Below, piece by piece: positions 24,432 to 36,540 of a stretch of DNA of 64,000 nucleotides; position 1 is the stretch's first letter, and every line of letters starts with the position of its first letter. The translations under genes and the position numbers were made by a program. The notes below the pieces were generated by a model. The model was not told the DNA's origin and did not search any database. It was given only the letters and a program-made list of their open reading frames with translations. Source of the DNA: Ampullaceana balthica (taxonomy: Eukaryota; Mollusca; Gastropoda; Lymnaeidae); assembly GCA_944989445.1 (NCBI GenBank), contig CALYLW010000010.1, positions 2,560,734-2,624,733 on the forward strand. The letters run 5' to 3'.

Positions 24432-24792
24432 GGGTATTCGCTAACATGCCCAGGCCGAGCCGTTCAGACCAGTGGTGGGACCTGAGTCGCAAACACCAGA
24501 GTTTGGTGACTCAGATGAGAACAGAACATTGCCCAACCAACTCTTACTTTCATAGGCTAGACCACAACAGGGACTCGAACTGCCGTCGTTGCAGCCAAGC
24601 CCCTGAGACGGTCGTACACCTGGTGACGTCTTGCCCGGCGCTTGATATAGCCGGGGGGGGTGAGGGAGGCGGAAGAGTCCCATGTAAAGACAATGTTGTA
24701 TGGCAATGCTCAAAAGATGGAGCAGATTGCCCAGGTACTAGCCAAGGCCTTAAGAGATTAGTCTCAGGCCTACAGAATATGTGTTTAGTTTA
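24432..24792 (+). mobile_element. LINE fragment: C-terminal zinc-ribbon region of an I/Jockey-group pol
   Basis: The plus frame 24446-24793 reads SLVTQMRTEHCPTNSYFHRL, then CRRCSQAPETVVHLVTSCPALD. This is the conserved H-C / C-x2-C-x-H-x-C segment found after the RT/RNase H in I-, R1- and nimbus-type LINEs. A partial 3' copy lies at 29265-29360 (gctcagcagatggagcag). It is truncated on the 5' side; TSDs were not identified. Confidence 0.7.
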
Positions 24793-25237
24793 GTAACATA
24801 TATATTTTTCAAATAACGAAGATTCACATAATTTTAATTTTTTATAAGAAGATTTTTATTTCGTTCTCTTTATATTCCTAAGTAAATTATGGAAAGAAAA
24901 CATGAAACTCACAATTTCTGGTATAAAGGAATGCATGAATTTCTTTGAGATTTTATTTCAACACTTCGGTACCGATAAACATACATTTCACTGGGCATTT
25001 AGCTTTCTTTGGGGTAAATGTTAAGCATATATAGAATTTTTTGTAAAACGTTTAACTTGTTTAGTAATATTTAAACACTTAAATATAAATAAAACTTTTT
25101 AAATTAAAAAAAAACCTCTAAATAATGCACGAAACAAATTATATATCTTTTGGAAAACATAGAAATTACTTGAAATTTAATGCACCTATTAATAACGTCA
25201 TGGATGACAACGAGCTGTTATCTCATATACATTTCTA
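24793..25237. other. 3' flank of the first TLR gene
   Basis: AT-rich DNA that would include the 3' UTR of the minus-strand TLR. It shows no similarity to the flank of the second TLR, so the duplication either did not include it or it has been replaced. Confidence 0.4.
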
Positions 25238-28200
25238 CTACTGAATATTTTCAAAAACTACGACTTCAATATCCTCATGGTCATTTTTGCCAATAGCTTG
25301 CGAGAACTGATTCCAAAATTCGTCAATTATATCATCAGTTACGTCATCTCTTGGCGGGTATTCAATGTAGTTATTTCGTTTCATGGCGGTAAGTAGGTCA
25401 TGTGATAAATCCTTGTCATCGGTTGGTTCACACACGCACAGGAAGAGGACAGAACGGCGCGTAAAGATTTCTTCCATCAGCGCCATCTTGACGCTATACT
25501 CGGAATATTCCCCTTGGTAAAACTCTGGTGTTACAATGGCAACCGTCTTGGCACTGTTCTGCACACCGCTGACGATATTGGACACGTTGTAGGTACCCGG
25601 TAGAAAATCTCTCTCCTCAATACACAGTCGGTGACCTCTTTTCTCTTCCAGCTCACGAACACAGTCACGCAATACAAATCTCCGGGTATTGTCTGTGTAT
25701 AGGATGTAAGCATCGAATCGATACCCGATCTTATTAGTAGCACCGGCTCTAGAGCCAAGCAGCTTGACTAACGCTATACTCCGTAAATATCTTAACTTCC
25801 ATCTGTATCGATACATCAATGAAGTAAGCAACAAAATACCGAATACAATAATAGAAAAGACGCATATGAGAATAATGACAGTCTTTGAAGCACATTGACG
25901 TTGTAGTGTTTCCACACGTTGGACGATATTTCCTATTTCACGTACTTCGTGGAACTCATTCCTACATACGAGAAAATCCATGCTCAAAAGGTAAACATTG
26001 GTAAAAGCCATCCATTTCATCATCTCTAGTCCCTCGCACGTGCACGGTAAAGGGTTTGAGGTCAAATCAAGGTAAACCCGATGGTCAGCTGCAATAAGGT
26101 CAAGGTCGTCTCGAGACTTTTTACTGATTGATATGATTGAGTTTGTGCTAAAGTCCAAGAATCCTAGTTCATTCATGTTTGAAAAGCTGATATTTATCAT
26201 CTGCAGTTTGTTTTTTGAAATGTCCAAAACTTGCAGCTTGTTAAGGTTTCTAAAATAATCATAGGGAAGGTTAGTTATAAAGTTTCGTGAGATGTTAAGC
26301 ACAACAAGTTTCTTTGTTTGTTCAAAAAATAAACTTTTCGTGTCGAGTTCAAAAGCAGGTCCTAGCAAATTGTTCGAAATCGACAGGTACTTCAAGGAGC
26401 TGTTAAATTGGAAAAGATTATGTTTAATATCTTCAGCATTGTTGTTGCTGAAATCAGCTACTTCAATTTCAGCCATAATGTTCATCCTTGTAGCCCAATC
26501 CTTAAATTCTCCACCGGCAAGACTTAACTCCCTTAGTGAATATCCTGATAAAATTACAAAAAACTCCAAATACCTTCCAAATCCCATAAAATTATCACCG
26601 CGCAAAATGCGTAATTTACGTTGCAGACGATAGTGTATAAATTCTTGTGTATTTATATCGCTAGTATTTCTTTTGCCATAAAAAAAATTGATCAATTCCG
26701 TTTGCGGTGATGTTAAGGTGTTCATTGAGTTTTGGTTATCTCCAGCCTCAAAATGTGGAGTAATGTCTTCACCAGCATGGCATTCGTTACAATCCTTGTT
26801 CTGATTATTTAGATTAAGCTCGTTGAGCTCTTTAGGGAATAAGTGTAACCGGGAACTCATTTTACCTGAAAAACAGTTCCCACTTAAATCAATCTTCTGT
26901 AATGTTGCTGGTAACATTGTTATGAATTCAGGACTTAGGTAGGTCAATTCGTTGTAGGACAGGTCAAGTTCATCTAACTTAAATAATGTTAGGTACCTGG
27001 CTTGTTCGGCTTTAAGTTCCTTGCATCCTCTCTCTTTGTCGTTAAGATTACGGAGTGTTAAATATTTCAGTGGAGATATATCCAGATATTGAATATCCTT
27101 CAAAACCTGACAGATGTTGTAAAAACCAAATGATGAATATTTTAAATGGACCAAGTTTGTTAGCTTTTTGAAAGCTTTAGGATTTATATTATGTGGAATG
27201 CTTCCAGAGAACTCTAAATTTCTTAAGAAAGGGACGTTATCGAAATATGATTCTTTGGTGAAGTTGTAAGACTCTGCAGAGTTAATAATTAAATATTTTA
27301 AATGTACCAGACGTTTAATTTCTGGCCCTAGGCCTCGTCTGTCAGCACCATCAATGCTGAGAAGTCTCAGATTTGCCAGCACCCGGAGAGCTTTATTGGG
27401 ATATGTCCCACACGGAAATGCCCCACTGCATATATCAGTAATATCTATTTCTTCCAGATTTCTCAAAGGGTTGAACAGGCCAACAGGCAGTAGGTCATGA
27501 CCTATGGAGATAATTTCATTTTGGCTTATGTCAAGATAGACTAGGTTACCCATGTCTTCAAATGTGTCGATGGCAATAAACGTAATACCATTTAATTGAA
27601 CTGACAAAAATCTGAGGCAATTGAGTCCAGTGAACATCTGTTTCGTTAAATTGTTAATGTTGTTAAAATCAAGCGATAGTTTGAGTAACCTGGTCCAAAG
27701 AAGAAAACTATTGTCTTCCAAGGTTGATATCCTATTATAAGCAAGATCAAGCTCCAGGATTGTAGAGGAATTATTTAAACTGCTACTGCTAAAGACCTTG
27801 ATGAGACTGGAGGTCCTGATTTTGACACGTGTCAAGGAGGTGTATTTTAATAGAGTATTTAAATCTAACACCTTAAGTCTGTTACAGTCTTTAACAATTA
27901 ATTCGTCTACTCCAACTGACCAATTTTGAGGAATACTTTTAAATATACAACGAAAACAAAAGATGGAAACTAGGTTTGAAGTTGTATTTGAACAAATACA
28001 AGGCGGACATCTGAATTTGTTGCGTTGTTGAAATTGAGGATCGAAATCAACATATTGCTTGTCACTGTGTGTTTTTGCCTGTATTCTTTTGTGCTCTTCA
28101 AAGTTCTTCCGGAAACTTTTGCTGTGGTCAGATTGTATTGTAGGAAGGGGTTGTAAGTTTACAAACTCATATTTATTTACTGGTTTCATAAAATCTCTGC

Positions 28201-28345
28201 TTGTCCATGGTGTAGGATCTCTCGATTCGACGCATTTAACTGTTGTCACCAAAGACAGAAGTGCAGCGATTCTCAACCAGGACGGGGATGAAGGCATTCT
28301 TGAGAGAAAAGAAGAAGAGTATAAGAAAATCATGCAAGGATTCAT
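25238..28345 (-). CDS. Toll-like receptor, intact single-exon gene
   Basis: This is a membrane pattern-recognition receptor expected to signal through a TIR adaptor to NF-kB. The ORF is 1035 aa. In order: a hydrophobic leader (about 23-38); an N-terminal Cys cluster (C113, C116, C118, C130, C133); many LRRs of LxxLxLxxNxI form; one C-terminal LRR cap with CTCEG at about 768-770 and Cys at 794 and 818; a transmembrane helix (about 822-843, IILICVFSIIVFGILLL); and a TIR domain (about 875-1022). Box 1 is RFDAYILYTD, box 2 ERDFLPG, box 3 FW. The single Cys cap places it with the vertebrate-like (sccTLR) type. Met17 (28297) aligns with the start of the paralogue at 52902 and gives a normal signal peptide, so it is the more likely initiator. 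No frameshift or stop. Confidence 0.95.
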   Translation of the reverse strand: MNPCMIFLYSSSFLSRMPSSPSWLRIAALLSLVTTVKCVESRDPTPWTSRDFMKPVNKYEFVNLQPLPTIQSDHSKSFRKNFEEHKRIQAKTHSDKQYVDFDPQFQQRNKFRCPPCICSNTTSNLVSIFCFRCIFKSIPQNWSVGVDELIVKDCNRLKVLDLNTLLKYTSLTRVKIRTSSLIKVFSSSSLNNSSTILELDLAYNRISTLEDNSFLLWTRLLKLSLDFNNINNLTKQMFTGLNCLRFLSVQLNGITFIAIDTFEDMGNLVYLDISQNEIISIGHDLLPVGLFNPLRNLEEIDITDICSGAFPCGTYPNKALRVLANLRLLSIDGADRRGLGPEIKRLVHLKYLIINSAESYNFTKESYFDNVPFLRNLEFSGSIPHNINPKAFKKLTNLVHLKYSSFGFYNICQVLKDIQYLDISPLKYLTLRNLNDKERGCKELKAEQARYLTLFKLDELDLSYNELTYLSPEFITMLPATLQKIDLSGNCFSGKMSSRLHLFPKELNELNLNNQNKDCNECHAGEDITPHFEAGDNQNSMNTLTSPQTELINFFYGKRNTSDINTQEFIHYRLQRKLRILRGDNFMGFGRYLEFFVILSGYSLRELSLAGGEFKDWATRMNIMAEIEVADFSNNNAEDIKHNLFQFNSSLKYLSISNNLLGPAFELDTKSLFFEQTKKLVVLNISRNFITNLPYDYFRNLNKLQVLDISKNKLQMINISFSNMNELGFLDFSTNSIISISKKSRDDLDLIAADHRVYLDLTSNPLPCTCEGLEMMKWMAFTNVYLLSMDFLVCRNEFHEVREIGNIVQRVETLQRQCASKTVIILICVFSIIVFGILLLTSLMYRYRWKLRYLRSIALVKLLGSRAGATNKIGYRFDAYILYTDNTRRFVLRDCVRELEEKRGHRLCIEERDFLPGTYNVSNIVSGVQNSAKTVAIVTPEFYQGEYSEYSVKMALMEEIFTRRSVLFLCVCEPTDDKDLSHDLLTAMKRNNYIEYPPRDDVTDDIIDEFWNQFSQAIGKNDHEDIEVVVFENIQ

Positions 28346-28546
28346 AGCACCCGAGTGGCACTTTTAGACGTACTACTAATTTCTCGGCGTTAATTCAAAA
28401 ACAACTGAACGGAAAAACGAAAGTGTTCAATAGTTCATTTAACCGCCTTTATACATCGAACAAATAAATTAATACATACAACAACTGCCTTTACACACAA
28501 AAATGTTATATACATTCAGCAACTCCATTGCGTCGAAATATTTTCA
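28346..28546 (-). promoter_or_regulatory. Upstream region of the first TLR gene
   Basis: About 200 bp separate the reading frame from a hAT MITE, so the native proximal promoter or 5' UTR is squeezed into this space or the MITE is part of it. No clear TATA box or NF-kB site can be called with confidence. Confidence 0.3.
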
Positions 28547-28554
28547 CCCTATTT

Positions 28555-28940
28555 CAGTGCTTCTCAAATAGTGGGGCGCGCCCCCCAGGTGGGGCGCGAG
28601 GCTCCGTAAAGGGGGGCTCGTTTGAACTCAAATTATTTATATATTTTTGTTTTTGCAGGTTAAAGGGTTTTTTTTAAATATTGTTTTCCTTTAAATCCTG
28701 TGCTCCTTTAAATCTATTCTGCTATAGTTAATAAAGGTAATCTTTGGTGTAAATTGATCCATATTTCTTTTTTTTTATTCTCTTATACATTAATAAGGAT
28801 ACAGTGTTATGTAGAGGCGTACCTGTAACAATTTTATAAACACTAGGTACTATTTACAGTCGCGGGGGGGGGGCGGGTGTTCGAAATGTGTTCTTCTTCC
28901 TAGGGGGGGGGGTATGACAGAAAATAATTGAGGAGCACTG
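28555..28940. mobile_element. hAT MITE, 386 bp, upstream of the first TLR
   Basis: Left end cagtgcttctcaaatagtgg pairs with the right end (aaataattgaggagcactg). The flanking 8-mers ccctattt (28547-28554) and tcctattc (28941-28948) match at 6 of 8. It has G-runs near both ends and an AT-rich middle, and encodes no protein. Its edge is about 200 bp upstream of the first TLR frame. Confidence 0.75.
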
Positions 28941-30174
28941 TCCTATTCCAAGCTCTCTAGCTATGTCACTGCCATATACCGCACTAAAATTAAACACATG
29001 TTACTTTAACCTTAAGGATCAAGCCTTATTCTTGAATTTTTGTGAAGAATGATTTTGCATTATACCGAGTGTATTATCGGAGGCGGATTTTATATTTGTG
29101 GAGACATTATTTTACAGGCGGAGAGATTTTATTTTTATCTGGAGTAAAATATTTTCTACCCCGGAAAGGTTTTTAAAAAGAAATAACTCCGTCCATGGGA
29201 GATTGTATCCCAAGATGGGAGATTGGTTTTTTTTGGGGGGACACCTTTATTAAGCCTATGTGTTGCCTTTGTGCCCCGCGCTGGACATAGCCTGGGAGGC
29301 TATGACGGCGAGTGACATTTTTGTATGACACTGCTCAGCAGATGGAGCAGGTTCCCATTTACTTCCAGGAACAGCTTTTTCCAAATACTACTGAGACAAG
29401 TAATCAAAGATTATTTTATTTTCATATTCTATAAATAGTAACGAATCACTATCTTTGTCTTATTCGTGGACTATTTAACTTATATTTTCGTTTTATTGTC
29501 TTATCTTCCTTTCTTTTTTCACAGCGTTTTTAAAGCATGTTTTCGTTGCCATTATCTTTACCCCTGACACCATATTTACAGAATAAAGCCTATCTCTATC
29601 ATTATTCCCACCCACGCAGATCAAAGAATAAAATGCTAAACAATGTTTTTAAAAATAATTTTAAAATTCTTTGTTTTTAAGCTGAAAAAATTAATATTGT
29701 AAAATAATGTCAAATTCATGTTTACCTTGTTAAGAATTTCTTATGAAAGTCTTAATAAGCAACTAGTTAATCCACTGATTACATTTTTTTCTATCTTGTA
29801 TATTTCATGATCAAAGTGTGCAACAATAAAAAAAATAATCCCATACGTTTGAAAGAACGAGTATAACTTATCTCCCTCTAGCAATTGAAGAGTCAATTAT
29901 GGGGATCCAACTGACATTTCAATAGATTGGTTTCTGTTGTGTGTTTTCCAGCGATTTGAAGGGAGATAAACTGTTGAAATAATAACAAAAACTTAAACTT
30001 CCTGGTCTGCTTCCCGTGAGGCTTAGGATAAGCGACATGTCCATTGTACGCATTGTATACTGTGTATTGTAGTTTTTAACTAGTGTTTCTAAAACGATTT
30101 AATTTTTTTACGGCCTTATCATACGTTTTAAAATGTATTTCGTTGGAATTAGTTTCTTGATCTAATAAAGGTAA
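28941..30174. other. AT-rich DNA with a small LINE 3' fragment
   Basis: Only 29265-29360 is recognisable: a short relative of the end of the LINE fragment at 24640-24730 (tggacatagcc, then ctcagcagatggagcaggtt). No gene is seen. Confidence 0.5.
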
Positions 30175-32009
30175 GGGGTCGTCCATAAAGTACGTCACGG
30201 TATTTTTAGGCCATTTTTAACCCCCTCCCTCCTGTCACAAACTGTTACTAATCTCGGGCCCCCACCCCCTAAAGTACTTCACACTTTCGAATTATTTTTT
30301 AATTAACACCTAATTAAAATATTTAATTTAATACTTAAAATACACTTCACTATTAAATTGTATTAAAATATAACATTTCCAATTTAAAGTGGGGATGTAC
30401 CGGATTTTGCCAGATTTATGAAGTGAAATCTGGCTTGAGCCGCAGTCAGATTTGTTAAAATGCGGATTTCTGATTTGTTAGAGCCATTATGAATATATAT
30501 AAATTAGGGCTCTACCGGCCAGCCGGATTTATGAAGTGAAATCCTGCCGAAGCCGGAGCTTTGTAAAAACAGCCGGATTCTGGATTTGCCGAAGCTGGAG
30601 CTGAAATCAGGTACACCCATAGTTAAAAGAACTATCAAATTATTAAAAATGACTTTAATAGTATAATAGTTAATTGTCAACAGTTGTCCCGGTTATTCAA
30701 TGAAACAGTAACTCAATCTGAAATAAAATTTGAAAATAAAAATAGCAAAAATAGACTTGACAATTTTATAAGACACATCATTTATCTGCTACCTTTTCAT
30801 TTACAAGTGGTGAGGTCAAGTTTTAGATAATCTTCCGAATATGCAATCTATTGACACAGGATAAGAAGTAGATTAGCGAAACTTGACCTCAACCAGTGAT
30901 TAAATAATAAAAATGAAACAAAACAATTTGACTAAAAAAAGACTAGATTGACAAATTATGTGACCAACTCATGTGCTATATTGAATCTGTTTATTATGGC
31001 CCTGTGACTTATGTTTAATTCAAAAATATTCACTGGACATCATCTTACAACGGCGAATTAAAGTGTTCATCCATAGTTATGACTGACATCAATCTTTCGC
31101 CATCATCGTTTTCTGGTAGGATAATTGCAGACAGATCAACTCGTCATCATCTAGCCACTCAACAGCCTCTGTGTGTGCATTTTCTCTGCTGGCAATAACT
31201 GCCATGGGATCTCTTTGCCTTCAAGAAGCGATTCTCAAAGTGCGGATGCGTTTTATCTGAGTTGATTCTTGAACAGTTTGGGTGTGCACATTCGCCTGAG
31301 ACAGAGCTCTGTGTTGTCCTGCATGTTTCTTCAAAAAATTTTGTGAGGCAAAAAATAAGTGACATATATTTGCAAATTGGATCAAGTAAGCTGGTCTGCA
31401 ACGATGGTCAATAAAGATCATATGGTTGTACTTTGAAACTCCTGTTGATCTCGGCATAATGTCAACAAATTTGAGAGCTTTATGCCACAAACAAGGAAGG
31501 AAATCTATGAGAATCTGCATCTGCTCTTTCTGAAGCTCTAAGTCCATCAGTTGTTTGGTTGATTGGGATTAGAGGAGGAAAAAATCTCGAAGGTAAAACG
31601 TTGAAATATGAGCTTAGTACTTTTTCGCAACATTTTATGTCCTGATATTTCACAAGGTGAGTAAAATATTGGCTGGTGCGAGCATGATTGTCAAGCCATT
31701 CCTGATCCTTTTAAAACAGTACTGCTGCATCCATTTCAGAGTTATGAACAACACATTCAGGAGATACGCATTACATGCTATTTTGACATAAATCTAATTC
31801 AAATGCTTCACAAAATTTCTGAAAATTATTTTAATGCTATTTAAATTCTACTAAAAAAATTTCATTAGAAAACAATTTATAAAAAAATAAATGTGTGTAA
31901 TCACACATGGCCTGACCCCCCCCCCGACCCCTCTATCACAAACTGTCACACCTTCTTACACCCCCTCCCCCCCCCTTTGGAGCGTGACGTACTTTATGGA
32001 CAGCTCCTA
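30175..32009. mobile_element. GGGGYCGTCCA MITE split by about 1.5 kb of inserted DNA
   Basis: 30175-30325 (ggggtcgtccataaagtacgtcac) matches the left half of 571-848, and 31890-32009 (gagcgtgacgtactttatgg) matches its right half. The DNA between contains two direct copies of a phrase with ccggat/tttatgaagtgaaatc (30395-30485 and 30507-30605), and minus frames 31159-31547 that I cannot assign. The start of the insert (ggggatgtaccgg, and tagggctctaccgg) resembles TAGGG-type hAT ends. Confidence 0.6.
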
Positions 32010-33299
32010 AAAAAAAATCTTTCAAAATAGTGAGACCCATCATCATTTTTCCCCCTTGTGAAATCTTTTCTTTGCATTGAGTATCATTTTTTTAAAAACT
32101 AAATAATAAACTCAATTTATTACTATTATGATTATTAACTTAATAACTACCTAGGATACTTTTAAAAAAAAATCTTTCAATGTAATGTAAATGTTTTTCC
32201 TGCTAATGCTCTTACATTTGTACTTTTGTCCTTTGATATATTACCTATCAGCAGAGTGTTGCAATGTTATATTGTTATTGGTTTTCCTGTTTGTAGATGA
32301 GAATATTAAGGGACAATAGGGTTTCCGCGATAGAATGATAATGCTTATTTTACGCACGGTGCATTTTTATATTTTATTATGACACAGTGTTAAGGGATGC
32401 GACCTAACGATGGTTATGTAGTCGATCTCGTGAGTCGCATTATAGATGTTGCAGATGGAGGATGTGCTTTGTAGATATTTATTAAACTTAGGTAATTCGG
32501 GATTGGTCTTGTTGAGTTATAGCCCTGTCTTTAGTGGTTGTGGCAATTTTAAAAACAAGACCGTAACATTGAGGACTATATCCGGTATTTGGAGACCTAT
32601 GTAGGAAGCAAAATAAGTTTAGAAACATCTTAATTCAGTGATTGTAGTATTAATAATGGACTCTTGATGATCAAATTTAGTAGTGTTGTTGGTTTGCTCT
32701 ATCCACGTTCTAATATCAAAAGCACTTTTGGTGACCGTGCGTTTCCATACAACACACCGTTGACATCTTATCTTATCTGTTTCAGACGCTTCTTCTTTGC
32801 AGAAGATTATTGCATCCTACGCTTATCTATGGTTTGTGTTTAGTCCTGCATTTTTATTAGAGATTTAAATGTTGATAAAGTGTTGGTTTTCCTGGTTTCT
32901 TCAGGCAACACTATCCACGCCTGAATTCCGAACGGGAAGGAAAAAAAATGTGTACGTGTTTGTTTTTGCATATCGAATAAAAAACTTGTTTTTATCTTTA
33001 TGTCTATCTGAGGGTTGTAATAAGTTATCGTTATGTTGTATTTCTAAATTAGAATTAATTGCTTTATGTATGATTACTATTTTACTCTTGGTTCTTCTAT
33101 CCTCTACTCATGTTCCAGTATCCATCGAGCTGTCCGTTACCTTTCCAGTTTATGACTTGGTTTTGAAAACTTTCACTTAAGAGTGAAAAACTAGAACAAT
33201 TTATAAGAGATAAGTAAGGAGAACATGATTTGAAAGAAAGATTAGAGAAAGCGACTTAGAGAAGAAGAAGAGAGACAGAGAGCATATGAACAGACACTG
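32010..33299. repeat. AT-rich DNA with two dispersed repeats
   Basis: 32298-32470 (gggtttccgcgatag, aatgcttattt, ggatgcgac) is a relative of the sequence that flanks the MULE (33660-33719 plus 40847-41010), and acts as a natural empty-site comparison. 32803-32992 matches 14876-15095. The part 32770-32803 (ttatctgtttcagacgcttcttctttgcagaag) resembles 46715-46750. No host gene. Confidence 0.6.
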
Positions 33300-33400
33300 A
33301 AATAATAATAATAAATTGATAATTTATATAGTGCTGTACCCCAGTATGGACTGGGGTCACAGCGCAATACATAAAAATAGTACCATACATATAAGTATTC
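33300..33400. repeat. Dispersed repeat with (AAT)n start, also at 6936-7020
   Basis: The sequence aataataataataaattgat, aatttatatagtgctgtacccc, then actggggtcacagcgc has its first half in common with 6936-7020. It is a probable retroposon end. The 300 bp that follow, to 33707, show nothing else. Confidence 0.5.
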
Positions 33401-33949
33401 AATAAACATTCATATCCCAACAACCACATACATGACAGTACGTTACACATAAGCTACGTTTATCGATGAAGTGAGACAGACACTACCTAAAGACAGACGG
33501 AAACTATTTTCATGTAAACATGTTAACATTATCACAATAACATTTGTGCATTAATGTGGTAAAACTTTAACGTCACATACGTCACGATATTTATTTTGGG
33601 AATGTATCTTTGGGGTTTTAATAATGTTAAGACTATCGACTGAACCCAGTAAGATGAATCTAAAAGTGAAGAGGAAGGATACGTCGATTATAATATCAGC
33701 AGATAATGGGGTTTACGCGCACGGGTTCAAAATAGCGACTTCAAAATAGCGACTGTATCAAAAGAGCGACTGTCATAACAGCGACTTCACCACATAGCTA
33801 TTCTTGTCCAACTGTTCACCTAACACAGTGGTTCCAAACTTGTTTGACACATAGACCCCTTTTCATTGTCTAAACTTACCCAAGGACCCCAAGTGAAAAA
33901 ACTACATAAATGCATAGTACAACAATAAAAACTAAACAAAATAGCAACA

Positions 33950-34463
33950 TTTTGATGAAGTATTGTTTGAAATTATAAATTTTGATTAAAATAAAATTTA
34001 AAAACAATTAAGGACTTGGATTAACTTATGCTACATACACACGCACTCATTCATATACAAACAGCTGCTCAGTAAAATAAAATTATATCAACCAAGAATT
34101 AAAAAAATAACATTTAATTTGTCTTAGCTACATAATACATAAATGAATTAAAAGGAAGATTTAAAACAGAATAGAAAAGACCAAGGTTACTTAAATTATG
34201 TGACATTTATCTCATTTTAATGAAGTATTTATTGAAATTAAAAATTGTGTTTAAAAAAAAATTTAAAACAAGTAACTTATGCTACAAATACACGCATTCA
34301 TTCAGATACAAACAACTGCTTAGTAAAAATAAAATTATATCAAAAAAGAATGAAAAAATAATATTTTATTTGTCTTAGCTACATAATGCGTAAATGGTTT
34401 TAAAAGAACATTTACAACAGAATAGAGAAGATCAAGGTTACTTAAAGTGTGTGATATTTATCT
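33950..34463. repeat. Tandem duplication of about 250 bp inside the MULE
   Basis: Two adjacent blocks share aacttatgctaca, cacgca.tcattca, ataaaattatatcaa and gtcttagctacataatRc at an offset of about 251 bp. They are AT-rich and noncoding. Confidence 0.75.
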
Positions 34464-34642
34464 CTAAATTGTGAGCAGGTGCTCGAAGGTATTGTAGAAG
34501 ATGATACTGATCTCGATGCTGCTGTACAGCTGTGATTCGTGCGTTCATTGTCACGTATTTCTTCATTCTCTGAGTCAGGTCTCTGCCAGTGGCGTAGCTA
34601 GAACTTTTGTCACCCGGGGCGGTCTCCAATTTGGCGCCCTTT

Positions 34643-35051
34643 TAGGGGCTTTCCATAAATGACGTCACGCACCTGGTTATACATTTGTTGCGATGTGTTA
34701 CGAGAGGGTGTGATAAAGAAATGTGACGTCACGTCAAAACGCGCAACTTTAATACAATTTCCACTTAACTATTTTATTACTGACACTTTATTTTAAGACA
34801 TTTATGTAAAATCCGTGTTTCCATATTAGAGTGCAGCGTTACACTAAAACATATTTAAATGACAATAATTTGATTTGAAACATTCTCTTTTTCAAATGAA
34901 ACTACGGCTTTTATGGTGGGGGGCGGGGTGTCAAAGCTTTGTGACATCATATTGAAGAAGTGGTCTAAGTTTTTGAGATGACGTGTTACGAGGGGGGAGG
35001 GGGATGGAGAAATCAGCCAAAATCGCGTAACGTCGTTTATAGACGGCGCCT
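34643..35051. mobile_element. GACGTCA-type MITE within the hAT
   Basis: The left part aggggctttccataaatgac and the right part (gtcgtttatagacggcgcctt) are imperfect inverted repeats. Blocks such as tgtcaaagctttgtgacatc are shared with 10016-10312. Confidence 0.6.
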
Positions 35052-36540
35052 TAGTCGATTATATGATGGTTTTTATAAATTAATAAACGAATAAATAATT
35101 TTAATTGAAACGAACTAAAGGCGGGGAACATTTTTATCATTGCATGCCATATTTATGTAAGCAGTTAAAAAAGAGGCCGCGTAAGATGATATACCTATAA
35201 ATGCACTTTTATAAAAATACTCGATACTTTTTTAAAGGCCATAAGAAAGTTACTGAGGTTGCAGGTCCCCCCCCCTCCACTTATGAGACAAAACATATTT
35301 CAAATTTACACCCAAAAACATTATCAATTACTATTTTTTATATTTTATTTATAAATAAGTGATTTTTTTTTACAAATTACAAACAAAGAAATTGTATAAA
35401 TTAGTATGTAAACAGTAAACATATTTAAACCGTTAATTTCTTAACTTCCATAATAGAAAAATCTTGTATTGTGCTATCAAAATTTAAATTATTTGAAATA
35501 TCTTGTTCTATGGACAATATTGCAAGATTTTGTAGTCTTAAATCACTCATTGCGCAACGAAGATATTGTTTTAGCAACTTCAGTTTGGAGAAACTCCTTT
35601 CACAACTAGCGACACTGATAGAAATTGTTGAAAAAATTCATAGCAAAAATTGCAATGTTGGGTACAGAATTTTCCAATCTGTATTGTTGAATAAATTTTA
35701 TTAGATCAAAGGGGCCTTTTCCCCCCGATTTTCTAACATAATGCCTCTTCTTGTAGTATAGGTACAGCCATAAAAACCTGGGTCCTTTTTCTTTCAATAT
35801 TGAACTGTTTTTATCAATGTCAATAAGGTAATTTATTTGATGTTCAAATTGATCATTTATTAGGTTACATGGCATTATATACGAATATTTTCTTGCAAGG
35901 AAATACAACTCATCAAAGCGTTCTTTTATGAATTCCATCCATGGATAGAAATATTTTTCGTTGTACTTTTTGTTCTAAAGATAGAATCACGTCTTCGTAA
36001 TTTTACCCACTCATATATATCCTTCTAACTCCGCGTTCAGTTGATATCTCCAAATCTTCACACATTTTTTGGCTGATATAACAGCTTTTTCTATTAGCAC
36101 ATCTCTTAGTTCCATGCAATGGGTTTGCATTAATTAAATAAAAAGAGGTAATAAAAGATTTTTTAAAACCACGTTTTTATAAGTGGACTAAAAAGAAGAA
36201 AATAATTTAAAACTTATAAGTTCAAATACTTTAATTTGATATGACTAAAAATGTGGGCCGGGTGTTTGGTATAAAAATTAAAGATTTATAATTTAGAAGG
36301 CAACAGAGAGATCTATAAGTGAGAGAATGAGTGAGCTGCATATGTAAAACCTCATAACGCCTGTGCGCCGAAAACCCAGTAACGCTTCTGATTATGGTGT
36401 TTATTAACGGAGAAATTTGAAATGTTTCATATTCTTTGCATAAATCTTAATAATTTTCCATAAAATTGACGAATTCAAATTATTTACACATCAATTTGAT
36501 TGGATAGGCGAAACATTTTTCATGTACAACCGTATTTTAA

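Noticed and set aside
28059..28367. Plus-strand open frames antisense to the TLR genes (also 26292-26633, 51185-51379, 51704-52087, 52394-52618)
   Set aside because: They are shadows of long conserved minus-strand coding sequence; no independent family resemblance or start context.
31159..31547. Minus-strand frames as a host gene
   Set aside because: They overlap in two frames, lie inside an insertion within a MITE, and I could not assign them to any family with confidence.
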